NCBI RefSeq assembly: GCF_000759795.1
Contig: NZ_BBMZ01000009.1
Coordinates: 1 to 64,000 of the forward strand
Length of the DNA: 64,000 nucleotides
Source of the DNA: Pseudescherichia vulneris NBRC 102420
GTDB lineage: Bacteria; Pseudomonadota; Gammaproteobacteria; Enterobacterales; Enterobacteriaceae
Reading direction: 5' to 3'
Position numbers and translations under genes: made by a program. The notes below the pieces were generated by a model that did no database searches, had not been told where the DNA came from, and saw only the letters and a list, made by a program, of their open reading frames with translations. Below, one piece after another: positions 42,412 through 50,293 of the stretch. Position 1 is the stretch's first letter. Every line of letters begins with the position of its first letter.

Positions 42412-42762
42412 ATGATTTCAAAAGACAATGCTGAACATTATCTCTGGGGTGATGATTGCGACGGGTGGTATCTGGTAAACCGGCAGGACATGCTGATTAT
42501 TCATGAAAAAATGCCGCCAGGCACACACGAAAAGCGGCACTTTCACTCCGTTTCCCGACAGTTTTTTTATGTTCTTGAGGGCACGCTGACGATGGAACTG
42601 GAGGGCGTTAAACATGGAATCACGGCTCAGCAGGGGCTTGAAATCCCGCCGGAGGCAAAGCATCAGGCCAGAAACGACAGCCAGCAACCCGTAGAATTTA
42701 TCGTTATCTCTCATCCGACAACGCGAGGCGATCGGTCCGATCTTGCCTCCAGCTCAAATTAA
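42412..42762 (+). CDS. Cupin domain protein
   Basis: This is a 116-residue single-cupin protein. Motif 1 is PGTHEKRHFHSVSRQFFYVLEGTL with histidines and Glu for a metal; motif 2 is IPPEAKHQARNDS. Small cupins of this kind are isomerases, dioxygenases or sensors; the substrate is unknown. The next gene, an ASCH protein, begins 12 bases after its stop, so the two are likely cotranscribed. Confidence 0.9.
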   Translation: MISKDNAEHYLWGDDCDGWYLVNRQDMLIIHEKMPPGTHEKRHFHSVSRQFFYVLEGTLTMELEGVKHGITAQQGLEIPPEAKHQARNDSQQPVEFIVISHPTTRGDRSDLASSSN

Positions 42763-42774
42763 CAGAGGCTGACA

Positions 42775-43194
42775 ATGACAAAGGTCGAAGCGTTAAGAAG
42801 CACTTACCCTGGTGCGCTTGCATGGCATTTTGGCGATAGCTCGGAACTTGCTGATGAACTCGTTCAACTGGTTCTGAGTGGGATTAAAACAGCAACATGC
42901 TGTTCGAGAGCCTCTTTTCAACGTGAGTATGAACGAGGCGAAGCGCCCTGCGTTGGAAGTTACAACATCATTCTTGACGGTGCCGGACAGCCGATGTGTG
43001 TGATCCAAACTGTCAGGATGCAGCTCATCCGCTTTTGCGACGTGACGAGCGAGCTTGCCAGCAAAGAAGGAGAAGGGGATTTAAGTCTGGCGTACTGGAA
43101 GGAGGGCCATAAACGTTATTTTGAGCGTGAAGGCACGTATTCTGAGGAGATGGAACTTATCTTTGAAGAGTTTGCGCTTATCGAGGTTGTGTAA
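42775..43194 (+). CDS. ASCH domain protein
   Basis: This 139-residue protein is of the ASCH (PUA-like) family. FGDSSELADELVQLVLSGIKTATC is the signature start, CVGSYNIILDGAGQPMCVIQTV the central strands, and GEGDLSLAYWKEGHKRYFEREG the conserved W-x-x-H end. ASCH proteins bind RNA or modified nucleosides; some are N4-acetylcytidine amidohydrolases, but this one is not close enough for me to name it so. It is in an operon with the cupin gene. A copy of the palindromic repeat starts 6 bases after its stop. Confidence 0.9.
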   Translation: MTKVEALRSTYPGALAWHFGDSSELADELVQLVLSGIKTATCCSRASFQREYERGEAPCVGSYNIILDGAGQPMCVIQTVRMQLIRFCDVTSELASKEGEGDLSLAYWKEGHKRYFEREGTYSEEMELIFEEFALIEVV

Positions 43195-43199
43195 ACGAC

Positions 43200-43262
43200 C
43201 GCTTCTGGCACAAAGCAGACATGCGTAAGGGACAAGGTCCGCTATGAGCGAAGAGCGGACCT
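43200..43262. repeat. Palindromic repeat (half-copy) plus second hairpin
   Basis: 43200-43222 is a right half-copy (CTTCTGGCACAAAGCAGACA) of the element that is complete at 44326-44357. A second hairpin follows: AGGTCCGCT (43235-43243) with AGCGGACCT (43254-43262). Together they lie just past the ASCH gene and before the end of the AbiJ-like gene, forming the left border of that insert. Confidence 0.75.
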
Positions 43263-43315
43263 AACATTATTATGTTTTTAATAATAAAAGACGGTCAGTT
43301 GGCTGTAAGTCTGGC

Positions 43316-44209
43316 TTAGTTATCCAAAACAGCTTTTCTTTGTATTATTGTTCTAATAAATGCTGCTGATATATGCAACACGAATTCAGCATCGTATTCC
43401 AAGACGGAAGAAACCTTGTTGCTACCATGTCTTACTGCTGGCTCTGCATTTGTATAAGCGTAAAATTTTTCTATTACAGTTAATAGCATAGGTGAGATAA
43501 TGTTTTCTTTTCTCATCAGTTTCAATACCTCGCCCAAGGTTGAGGCTGACGGATAATAAGTCCGACACATGCTTTCTATTGCACTTATTGATTCTTTTAT
43601 GGAATTTTCTGGATCCTTATGCGCACCTAATGCAAAAGCACGGGCTTTCACATAATGCCTCCTTGCAGGTTCAAACTGGTCTTGCAATATGTTGTTAGTT
43701 TCATCGACTTTTTGTTCTAGTTCATTTGGTAGTGGTGTTTCTAACCTACCAGCAGAATTCATTTTCCAGTCAATATTTCGAGATGCGAATAACTCGTTCA
43801 ATTTCTGACGATATGATGGAAAAGTAATGTCTTCTGATACCTTCTTACCCCAAGTATGGCCTCTCTCAACATCTCTTTTTCTTAATAGATCTCCGATGAT
43901 CTCAACAGCATCGTAAAATTGAAACCAACGCATATGTTGCAAACGCACTTTCAAAGCATCATGGCAGTACCATGAATCGAAATCCTCATGATCTGTTTCT
44001 TGACCATTCTCTGCGCAAAGTCGCTCGATCAAAGCCTTAATACCCAGCGGCTTGTTTTCATCATTCGCAATGCGGCTATCACCATCAATGTACAAAAAAT
44101 TATCAAGGACAGTTACAAAAAATAAAGAGCGAAGCCACTCTGGAGCATCTTCCCGTATCGGCTTTTTATTATACTCAGGATCAAAACCATGTCTGTACGA
44201 GAACTTCAT
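43316..44209 (-). CDS. AbiJ/HEPN-like abortive infection candidate
   Basis: The protein has 297 residues from ATG 44209 (GGAG upstream); the frame is open 45 codons more but they are not needed. The start FSYRHGFDPEYNKKPIREDAPEWLRSLFF resembles the AbiJ N-terminal domain 4 (F-S-x-R-x-G ... L-R-x-x-L-x). The C-terminal third (ARAFALGAHKDPENSIKESISAIESMC, TLGEVLKLM, FYAYTNAEPAVRHGSN with Arg260-His261, EYDAEFVLHISAAFIRTII) is the helical HEPN-like domain of abortive-infection proteins with the RH pair. HEPN domains are commonly RNases. It is the most AT-rich gene of this region and is bounded on both sides by palindromic repeats, suggesting insertion. No separate antitoxin is visible. Confidence 0.7.
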   Translation of the reverse strand: MKFSYRHGFDPEYNKKPIREDAPEWLRSLFFVTVLDNFLYIDGDSRIANDENKPLGIKALIERLCAENGQETDHEDFDSWYCHDALKVRLQHMRWFQFYDAVEIIGDLLRKRDVERGHTWGKKVSEDITFPSYRQKLNELFASRNIDWKMNSAGRLETPLPNELEQKVDETNNILQDQFEPARRHYVKARAFALGAHKDPENSIKESISAIESMCRTYYPSASTLGEVLKLMRKENIISPMLLTVIEKFYAYTNAEPAVRHGSNKVSSVLEYDAEFVLHISAAFIRTIIQRKAVLDN

Positions 44210-44325
44210 CCCACATCTCCCATTCAACTGTATGAATATTAGGTAATTATACAACCAACATAAATTCCTTTGCGAATACAAAAAAATTACAATGAATTTA
44301 AGAACTAATCGCTTATTTCTCCTAT

Positions 44326-44357
44326 GGATGTCTGCTTCTGGCACAAAGCAGACATCC
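44326..44357. repeat. Complete palindromic repeat element
   Basis: The 12-bp perfect arms GGATGTCTGCTT (44326-44337) and AAGCAGACATCC (44346-44357) enclose the loop CTGGCACA. Partial copies are found at 43200-43222, about 5886-5909 and 7566-7588. It marks the right border of the AbiJ-like gene. The rest of 44210-44540 shows no gene. Confidence 0.85.
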
Positions 44358-44540
44358 AGCGACTGAATTTACTCGCCTTAACGTAAGTATCTCAATCATT
44401 TTAACGCTCACGCGCCGCGCTTGCCTGGTTCCGCTGAAACAGCTTTTTTAACGCCGGACTGACTCTTAACTGCTCAGTCTAAGACGCCCATAAGCCTATC
44501 CTGTCGGTGATTTTTTAACCGAGTAACCAAGGAGAATATT

Positions 44541-44855
44541 ATGGCACTTCCCGATCTGATCCTACCCCAGGCAACGGATAACGTGATTCAATCTGCAGAT
44601 ATTGCGCTGGTGGGTGGCGTAGCGGTCTCTATTCCTGCCTATGTGAATGCTCGGCAGAGCGATCTTATCTGCTTGGTGTGGGGAGGTATGCGCCAGGCGG
44701 CAAACGTTGTTACTAATGTTAATGAGGATTTTCCTATGATGTTCCTCATTCCAGATGAGCTGGCAGCAATCGGTCAGCACACGGTATCGTACTACATGGT
44801 TGATAACGCCGACAACGCGGCATCAAGCAATGTCGTTACGATAACTATTGAGTAA
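44541..44855 (+). CDS. Orphan Ig-like single-domain protein
   Basis: This is a 104-residue protein with AAGGAG before ATG 44541 and no signal peptide. It begins LPDLILPQATDNVIQSADIAL and ends HTVSYYMVDNADNAASSNVVTITIE, which is the closing strand pair of bacterial Ig-like domains found repeated in large adhesins. Here it is one domain on its own, with the central stretch SDLICLVWGGMRQAANVV. I do not recognise a named family. It might be a loose adhesin domain, an inhibitor or a cytosolic binding module. A possible parallel in style is the 6343 gene, another soluble all-beta orphan. Confidence 0.7.
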   Translation: MALPDLILPQATDNVIQSADIALVGGVAVSIPAYVNARQSDLICLVWGGMRQAANVVTNVNEDFPMMFLIPDELAAIGQHTVSYYMVDNADNAASSNVVTITIE

Positions 44856-44884
44856 TAGTGACCAAGCCAGAACATCGGCCAGGC

Positions 44885-45100
44885 TTATCGAAACACCTTT
44901 CTTTCCGGATATTTTCCCTTTACGACGCCATCATAAAAGCGGCCTTTCGATACCACGGTCAAAAACACGGTGAATATACGTAGCGGTACGCCGTGGTACT
45001 GATAGCAGCTTCGGTCGTGGAATAAAATCTCCAGCGTGCAGGAGGCTTCATCATAGCCTACGGAGGCGATGCGGGATGAGGCGACGGGTTGATGGCGCAT
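44885..45100 (-). CDS. KTSC domain protein
   Basis: The protein has 71 residues from ATG 45100, with CAGGAG seven bases upstream. SSRIASVGYDEASCTLEILFHDRSCYQYHGVP is the KTSC domain pattern (name from the Lys-Thr-Ser-Cys tetrad; here the C-terminal half is VVSKGRFYDGVVKGKYPERKV). The domain is thought to bind nucleic acid or assist RNA synthetases, but no firm function is known. It is a single gene 21 bases... from its stop to the end of the orphan Ig-like gene there are 29 bases, and the two genes are convergent. Confidence 0.85.
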   Translation of the reverse strand: MRHQPVASSRIASVGYDEASCTLEILFHDRSCYQYHGVPLRIFTVFLTVVSKGRFYDGVVKGKYPERKVFR

Positions 45101-45177
45101 GGCAGAACTCCTGGGCAGGCTGGTACAGGAGAGAGTATTACACGTTTTGCCCGGCAATGCCGGGCAAAAACAGGGTG

Positions 45178-48100
45178 TTACTCCGCTGCGTTCTTCTCTG
45201 CTTTACCTGCCAGCTGGGCCAGGAAGTCGTAGCGTTTTTGCAGATCGGCGGTGGCATCCTTCCATAGCTGCTCTGCCACCTCCGGCTGCTGGGCATTGAG
45301 GCGACGGAAGCGCTGCTCTTTAAGCAGCGTATCGGCCAGTGCATCTGAAGGCGGGCGGGAGTCCAGCGCCAGCGGCAGCTTGCCCTCGTCGGCACGACGC
45401 GGATCGAAACGGTAGAGCGGCCAGAAGCCGGTTGCCGTCAGCTGGCGCATCTGATCGTGGCTGAGGGCCAGATCGTAGCCATGCTCTTCGCAGGGGCTGT
45501 AGGCAATAATCAACGACGGCCCCGGATAGGCTTCCGCCTCCTGAATCGCTTTCACCGTCTGGTTAAGCTGCGCGCCAAGCGAGATCTGCGCCACGTAGAC
45601 ATGACCGTACATCATCATGCTGACGCCCAGATCCTTACGCGCCTTACGCTTGCCGTGCTCGCCAAACTTGGTTACTGCCCCCAGCGGCGTTGCCTTCGAG
45701 GCCTGACCGCCGGTGTTGGAGTAGCACTGGGTATCCAGCACCAGAATGTTGACGTTCTCCGTCAGGCTCAGGACGTGATCCAGTCCGCCAAAACCAATGT
45801 CATAGGCCCAGCCGTCGCCGCCGATCAGCCAGATGGATTTCTCCACCAGCGCGTCGGCATCCGTTAGCAGCTCTTCGGCTTCCGCCACGCCGCTCAGGTG
45901 CTGGCGCAGAGCGGCAACCTGTTCCCGACGCACCTCCGGCGTCGCCTCCGCGTGCAGCGCCGCGTTAAGCTCGGCCGGGATCGCCTCGGAGAAGGTCTCC
46001 AGCAGGCGCATCACGCGCTGACGGTGCTGATCAACGGTAAGGCGGAAGCCCAGCCCAAACTCGGCGTTGTCCTCAAACAGCGAGTTAGCCCATGCTGGAC
46101 CGCGACCGTTAGCATCGGTGGTGTAGGGGGTAGAGGGCAGGTTACCACCGTAGATCGAGGAGCAGCCGGTGGCGTTGGCGATCAGCATCCGGTCACCGTA
46201 GAGCTGAGTCAGCAGCTTAATGTACGGCGTTTCGCCGCAGCCGGAGCAGGCCCCGGAGTACTCAAACAGCGGGGTAAGCAACTGCGAGGTGCGAATGTCG
46301 ATACGCTCCAGCGTGCTGCGGTCAATCTCAGGCAGGTCGAGGAAGGCGTCGTAGTTAACTTTTTCCTCCTCCACATGCTCAAGGCGCGACATCATATTGA
46401 TGGCCTTGATCTCCGGGTTCTGGCGATCTTTGGCCGGGCACACCTCGACGCAGAGGTTACAGCCGGTGCAGTCCTCCGGCGCAACCTGAAGAACGTATTT
46501 TTGGCCGCGCATGTCGCGGGATTTAACGTCCAGCGACTGTAAGGAGGCCGGGGCGTTTTCCAGCGCCTCTGGGGCGACCACTTTGGCGCGGATCGCCGAG
46601 TGCGGGCAGGCGGCTACGCAGTGGTTGCACTGGGTGCAGATCTCCGGCTTCCAGATAGGGATCGCTTCGGCAATATTGCGTTTTTCCCAGCGGGTGGTGC
46701 CCAGCGGCCAGGTGCCGTCCGGCGGCAGGGCGGAGACCGGTAGCGCATCGCCCAGCCCGGCCAACATCGCGGCGGTGACGGTTTTCACAAAGTCCGGCGC
46801 GGCGTCGCTGACCACCGGCGGGCGGTACGGGCTGGCGGCGTTAACCTGCTCCAGCGGAACCTCAAACAGGGATTCACGGGCCAGGGCCAGCGCCTGCCAG
46901 TTGCGCTCGACCAGCTCCTGGCCTTTGCTGCTGTAGCTTTTGGCTATTGCACCCTGCAATGCGGTCAGCGCGGTGTCGCCGGGTAAAATCTGCGTCAGAT
47001 GGAAGAACGCCATCTGCATGACGGTGTTGATGCGTGCCGCCAGACCGCATTCGCGGGCAATCTTCGCCGCGTTGATAATATAGAAGCGGGCCTGCTTCTG
47101 GTTGAGTACCGCCTGCACCTCCTGCGGCAGCCGCGCCCACACCTCGTCGACGCTGTAGGGGGTGTTGAGCAGGAAAATCCCGCCAGGCTTCAGGCGCTCG
47201 GCCATCTGGTACTTATCAATAAACTGCAGCTGGTGGCAGCCAACAAAATCCGCCTGCGAGATCAGATAGGCAGAGCGGATCGGCTGCTCGCTGACGCGCA
47301 GATGAGATACCGTCAGGCCGCCTGCTTTTTTCGAATCGTAGACGAAGTAGCCCTGAGCATACCAGGGCGTGGCGTTGCCGATAATTTTGATGTTGTTCTT
47401 AGTCGCCGAGACGCTGCCGTCGCTGCCCAGACCATAGAAGAGCGCCTCCAGCTTCGCGGCTGAGGGCTGGGTGTTCTCCGGCATTGGCAGGGAGAGGTTG
47501 GTCACGTCGTCATAGATGCCGACGGTAAAGCGCGGCTTGGGCTTCTCTGCCCGCAGCTCGTTGAAGATAGCCAGCACGCACTCCGGGCCAAACTCTTTCG
47601 AGGAGAGGCCGTAGCGTCCGCCGATGACGCGCGGCAGGGTATCGCGCTCGCCTTGGTTAAAGGCCTCCGCCAGCGCGGTCATGATATCGAGATAGAGCGG
47701 CTCCGCCTGCGCGCCTGGCTCTTTGGTACGATCCAGCACGGCAATGCGCTGCGCGCTCTGGGGCAGCACTGCCAGCAGATGCTGGGCCGAGAAGGGACGA
47801 TAGAGGCGCACTTTCAGCACACCAATTTTCTCATGGCGGGTGAGGAGCTCATCAACCACCTCTTCGCAGGTGCCGATCGCGGAACCCATAATCACAATGA
47901 CCCGTTCCGCCTGCGGATGGCCGTAGTACTCAAACGGCTGATAGCGGCGGCCAGTGGCCTCTGCAAAGTCATCCATGGCCTGTTCAACGTGCTCATAGAC
48001 CGCGTTGTACCACGGGTTGGTCGCCTCGCGAGACTGGAAGTAGGTATCCGGGTTAGCTGAGGTACCGCGGATCACCGGGTGGTCCGGGTTTAAGGCACGA

Positions 48101-48702
48101 GCGCGATGGGCGGCGATCTCCTCCCCAGGCAGCAGGCTACGGATCGTCTCGTCAGCCAGCGGGACGATTTTGTTGATCTCATGGGAGGTGCGGAAACCGT
48201 CAAAGAAATGAATAAAGGGCACCCGACTTTTCAGGGTGGCAACGTGGGAGATCAGGGCAAAATCCTGCGCCTCCTGGACGCTGCCTGCGCAGAGCATGGC
48301 GCAGCCGGTCTGGCGCACGGCCATGACATCGGAGTGGTCGCCAAAGATAGAGAGCGCGTGGGTGGCCACGGTGCGGGCCGCCACGTGCAGGACAAACGGC
48401 GTCAGCTGACCCGCCAGCTTGTAGAGGGTCGGGATCATCAGCAGCAGGCCCTGCGACGAGGTGAAGGAGGTCGAGAGCGCCCCCGTCTGTAACGCACCGT
48501 GCACGGCGGCAATCGCCCCGGCCTCGGACTGCATCTCGACAACCCGAGGCGTATCGCCCCACACGTTTTTCAGCCCGTTGCCAGCCCAGGCATCTGCCTG
48601 CTCGGCCATCGTTGAGCTGGGGGTAATCGGGTATATGGCGATAACTTCGCTGGTTCGGAACGCCACCGAGGCGACCGCGCCATTACCATCAACTGTGATC
48701 AT
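45178..48702 (-). CDS. ydbK: Pyruvate:flavodoxin/ferredoxin oxidoreductase (YdbK/NifJ)
   Basis: The protein has 1174 residues from ATG 48702 (MITVDGNGAVASVAFRTSEV), as in E. coli YdbK; it matches that protein almost throughout. Domains in order: pyruvate-binding domain I with YPITPSSTMAE, domain II/III (gamma), a two-[4Fe-4S] ferredoxin-like domain with CTQCNHCVAACP near residue 687 and CTGCNLCVEVCP near 747, then the TPP-binding domain with YSGACSGCGETPY near 820, GDGWAYDIGFGGLDH and DTQCYSNTGGQASK. It converts pyruvate to acetyl-CoA with reduction of flavodoxin or ferredoxin; in E. coli it supports oxidative-stress survival. It is a single gene. Confidence 0.97.
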   Translation of the reverse strand: MITVDGNGAVASVAFRTSEVIAIYPITPSSTMAEQADAWAGNGLKNVWGDTPRVVEMQSEAGAIAAVHGALQTGALSTSFTSSQGLLLMIPTLYKLAGQLTPFVLHVAARTVATHALSIFGDHSDVMAVRQTGCAMLCAGSVQEAQDFALISHVATLKSRVPFIHFFDGFRTSHEINKIVPLADETIRSLLPGEEIAAHRARALNPDHPVIRGTSANPDTYFQSREATNPWYNAVYEHVEQAMDDFAEATGRRYQPFEYYGHPQAERVIVIMGSAIGTCEEVVDELLTRHEKIGVLKVRLYRPFSAQHLLAVLPQSAQRIAVLDRTKEPGAQAEPLYLDIMTALAEAFNQGERDTLPRVIGGRYGLSSKEFGPECVLAIFNELRAEKPKPRFTVGIYDDVTNLSLPMPENTQPSAAKLEALFYGLGSDGSVSATKNNIKIIGNATPWYAQGYFVYDSKKAGGLTVSHLRVSEQPIRSAYLISQADFVGCHQLQFIDKYQMAERLKPGGIFLLNTPYSVDEVWARLPQEVQAVLNQKQARFYIINAAKIARECGLAARINTVMQMAFFHLTQILPGDTALTALQGAIAKSYSSKGQELVERNWQALALARESLFEVPLEQVNAASPYRPPVVSDAAPDFVKTVTAAMLAGLGDALPVSALPPDGTWPLGTTRWEKRNIAEAIPIWKPEICTQCNHCVAACPHSAIRAKVVAPEALENAPASLQSLDVKSRDMRGQKYVLQVAPEDCTGCNLCVEVCPAKDRQNPEIKAINMMSRLEHVEEEKVNYDAFLDLPEIDRSTLERIDIRTSQLLTPLFEYSGACSGCGETPYIKLLTQLYGDRMLIANATGCSSIYGGNLPSTPYTTDANGRGPAWANSLFEDNAEFGLGFRLTVDQHRQRVMRLLETFSEAIPAELNAALHAEATPEVRREQVAALRQHLSGVAEAEELLTDADALVEKSIWLIGGDGWAYDIGFGGLDHVLSLTENVNILVLDTQCYSNTGGQASKATPLGAVTKFGEHGKRKARKDLGVSMMMYGHVYVAQISLGAQLNQTVKAIQEAEAYPGPSLIIAYSPCEEHGYDLALSHDQMRQLTATGFWPLYRFDPRRADEGKLPLALDSRPPSDALADTLLKEQRFRRLNAQQPEVAEQLWKDATADLQKRYDFLAQLAGKAEKNAAE

Positions 48703-49148
48703 AGGTTTGCTCTCATTGCGTAAATGTTCACTTCTCACTCCAGTATAGACAGCCAGTCCGGAGCGGTTTTTGATCTAAAAGTGAAGATATCGCAAAATGG
48801 CGCGCTGCATTTTCCCGTATGTAGCACTGACAGAAGGTCACCCTGAGAAACTATTTTACTTTACCCCTTGCATCGTGCGGTTAATCATGCGTTAATGGCT
48901 ATAACGATGTAGCACTGAAACTATCTTTGTACTCCACGAAACCTTCTCACTGTTTGTATCTTCTGATATTTCCCTGTAGATGTTTTCCCCGCTGATAAAA
49001 ATTTTATTCAGCCAGTCACTGTCTCTACATCTTTCTCTGTAACTATTTCTGCAAATACCACAACGACCGCTATACTTCTAATGGGAACAGCGGGTTAAGG
49101 CAGGCCTGAACGGCGGCCCTCGTTGAAAATAATTATTTAAAAAAGGAT
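48703..49148 (+). promoter_or_regulatory. Long leader of the cold-shock-like small gene
   Basis: These 446 bases between ydbK and the ATT-initiated small gene hold no other supported gene. They must contain the ydbK promoter on the left. The right part, about 48940-49148, with CTTCTGATATTTCC, pyrimidine-rich runs, and GGCAGGCCTGAACGGCGGCCC before the ribosome binding site, has the look of the long structured 5' leaders of csp-type cold-shock mRNAs. That would fit the family of the gene that follows. The transcription start is not known. Confidence 0.45.
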
Positions 49149-49154
49149 ATTATT

Positions 49155-49343
49155 ATTACTAATCACATTCATTTCCGATGCCCACACTGTCATGGGTCAC
49201 AGTACAGAACTTCACATTTTGACGTGAGCGAAGCCAATCCCTTCGGCGCAAAATGCATTTTTTGTAAGTCTTCCATGATTATGCTGAATAACGTTTCAGC
49301 CCCGCTCTCCGCTGCCCACGTAGCGCTGGATTTACGCTCCTAG
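49155..49343 (+). CDS. YmcF/YnfQ-like cold-shock small protein, ATT start
   Basis: A 62-codon frame from the third of three tandem ATT codons (49149, 49152, 49155) to TAG 49341-49343. AAAAGGA (49141-49147) stands seven bases before ATT 49155, ideal spacing, and there is no ATG, GTG or TTG in frame before the conserved part. The product has two CxxC pairs: HFRCPHCHGSQYRTSHFDV and NPFGAKCIFCKS, a zinc-ribbon pattern. This agrees with my recollection of the E. coli cold-shock small proteins YmcF and YnfQ, which have been reported to use a non-AUG start. It is easily missed by gene callers. Function is unknown. It precedes ydbJ on the same strand. Confidence 0.75.
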   Translation: MTNHIHFRCPHCHGSQYRTSHFDVSEANPFGAKCIFCKSSMIMLNNVSAPLSAAHVALDLRS

Positions 49344-49367
49344 CGTAACTAAGGCCGCCAGGCCTGT

Positions 49368-49399
49368 GGCATAGCGCAGAGTACAAAAAACGCTATGCC
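49368..49399 (+). terminator. Hairpin after the ATT-initiated gene
   Basis: GGCATAGCG (49368-49376) and CGCTATGCC (49391-49399) form a 9-bp stem 25 bases after the stop. No T-run follows, so it may be a stability element or a weak terminator before ydbJ. Confidence 0.5.
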
Positions 49400-49485
49400 G
49401 GACAGAAAACCCGCATCCTCCTCTCGACGTCAGGCGCAACGCTGCCTATTATGCATAGGTTTTGCTAACTCAGAGGGGAGAAAAA

Positions 49486-49752
49486 ATGCGTACAGCGTTA
49501 TGGGTAGGGTGTGCTGTCTGGTTACTTTCGGCATGTAGCAGCGAGCCTGTACAGCAGGCCACGGCGGCGCACGTCGCGCCGGGTCTGAAGGCCGCGATGT
49601 CCAGTACGGGTGCAGCTAACTGCGCGATGATTGGCGGTTCGCTCTCCATTGCCCGTCAGCTGGATGGCTCCGCCACGGGCATGTGTGCACTGCCTAACGG
49701 TAAACGCTGTAGCGAACAATCTCTTGCCACAGGTACCTGCGGCAGCTACTGA
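49486..49752 (+). CDS. ydbJ: YdbJ, DUF333 lipoprotein
   Basis: The protein has 88 residues from ATG 49486 (GAGGGGAGAA upstream). The lipoprotein signal peptide is WVGCAVWLLSAC with lipidated Cys17. The mature part contains NCAMIGGSLSIARQLDGSATGMCALPNGKRCSEQSL, the DUF333 pattern (conserved Cys pair around a G-x-C-x-LPNG turn). E. coli ydbJ occupies the same place between ydbK and hslJ. Function unknown. Its stop codon abuts the stop of hslJ (convergent, no gap). Confidence 0.92.
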   Translation: MRTALWVGCAVWLLSACSSEPVQQATAAHVAPGLKAAMSSTGAANCAMIGGSLSIARQLDGSATGMCALPNGKRCSEQSLATGTCGSY

Positions 49753-50175
49753 TTACTGTCCTGCGTCAGCCAGCTTATAGATCAGCGTCTTGTCCGCTGT
49801 GGTCAGCGTCAGCTGGCTGTCGGTAAGATCGACCTGCGCGCCGTCTTTAAGAACGGTGCCAATCACGCTATCGAGTTCGTTACGCTGCGGATCGATACAG
49901 GCCATGCGGGTCATCACCAGCTCTTTCGCCGTCAGCTCGCCGCTGGAGAGTTTCCCTTGACCAGAGAAGCGGTTGCACATGCTGCCGGAGATCGCCATTT
50001 TCTCACCGAAGCGCAGCTCGGGCGGATTCTCTCCAGGCGTAATCGCTTTGCCGTTAACGTTTTCCAGCACAAAGCGATGGCCGATCAGCTGCTCGCTGGT
50101 CACGGAAACCTTTCCATCCCGCGCGCAGCCTGCCAGCAAAACACACAGCCCAGTTAATGCAATCACTCTTTTCAT
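49753..50175 (-). CDS. hslJ: HslJ, heat-inducible META-domain lipoprotein
   Basis: The protein has 140 residues from ATG 50175; a longer frame upstream has no signal peptide. LTGLCVLLAGC gives lipidated Cys17. The META/DUF306 domain shows LIGHRFVLENVNGKAI, MAISGSMCNRFSGQGKLSSGELTAKELVMTRMACIDPQRNELDSV, with the two conserved cysteines. E. coli HslJ is an outer membrane lipoprotein associated with novobiocin resistance and heat induction. It lies between ydbJ and ldhA as in E. coli. Confidence 0.95.
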   Translation of the reverse strand: MKRVIALTGLCVLLAGCARDGKVSVTSEQLIGHRFVLENVNGKAITPGENPPELRFGEKMAISGSMCNRFSGQGKLSSGELTAKELVMTRMACIDPQRNELDSVIGTVLKDGAQVDLTDSQLTLTTADKTLIYKLADAGQ

Positions 50176-50293
50176 AACGACTCCCTGAAGATCCTCCGTG
50201 GTAAGTTCTATTTTATCAGTACGGTAAGGGAAGTCTTGCGGGATAGTCTGAAACTCCCTCCGCTGAAGGGAGGGAGGCATGTTTTATTAACGC

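Noticed and set aside
48703-49148. MicC small RNA, which lies upstream of ydbK in E. coli
   Set aside because: I could not find the MicC 5' end or its terminator hairpin here, and ompN is absent too.
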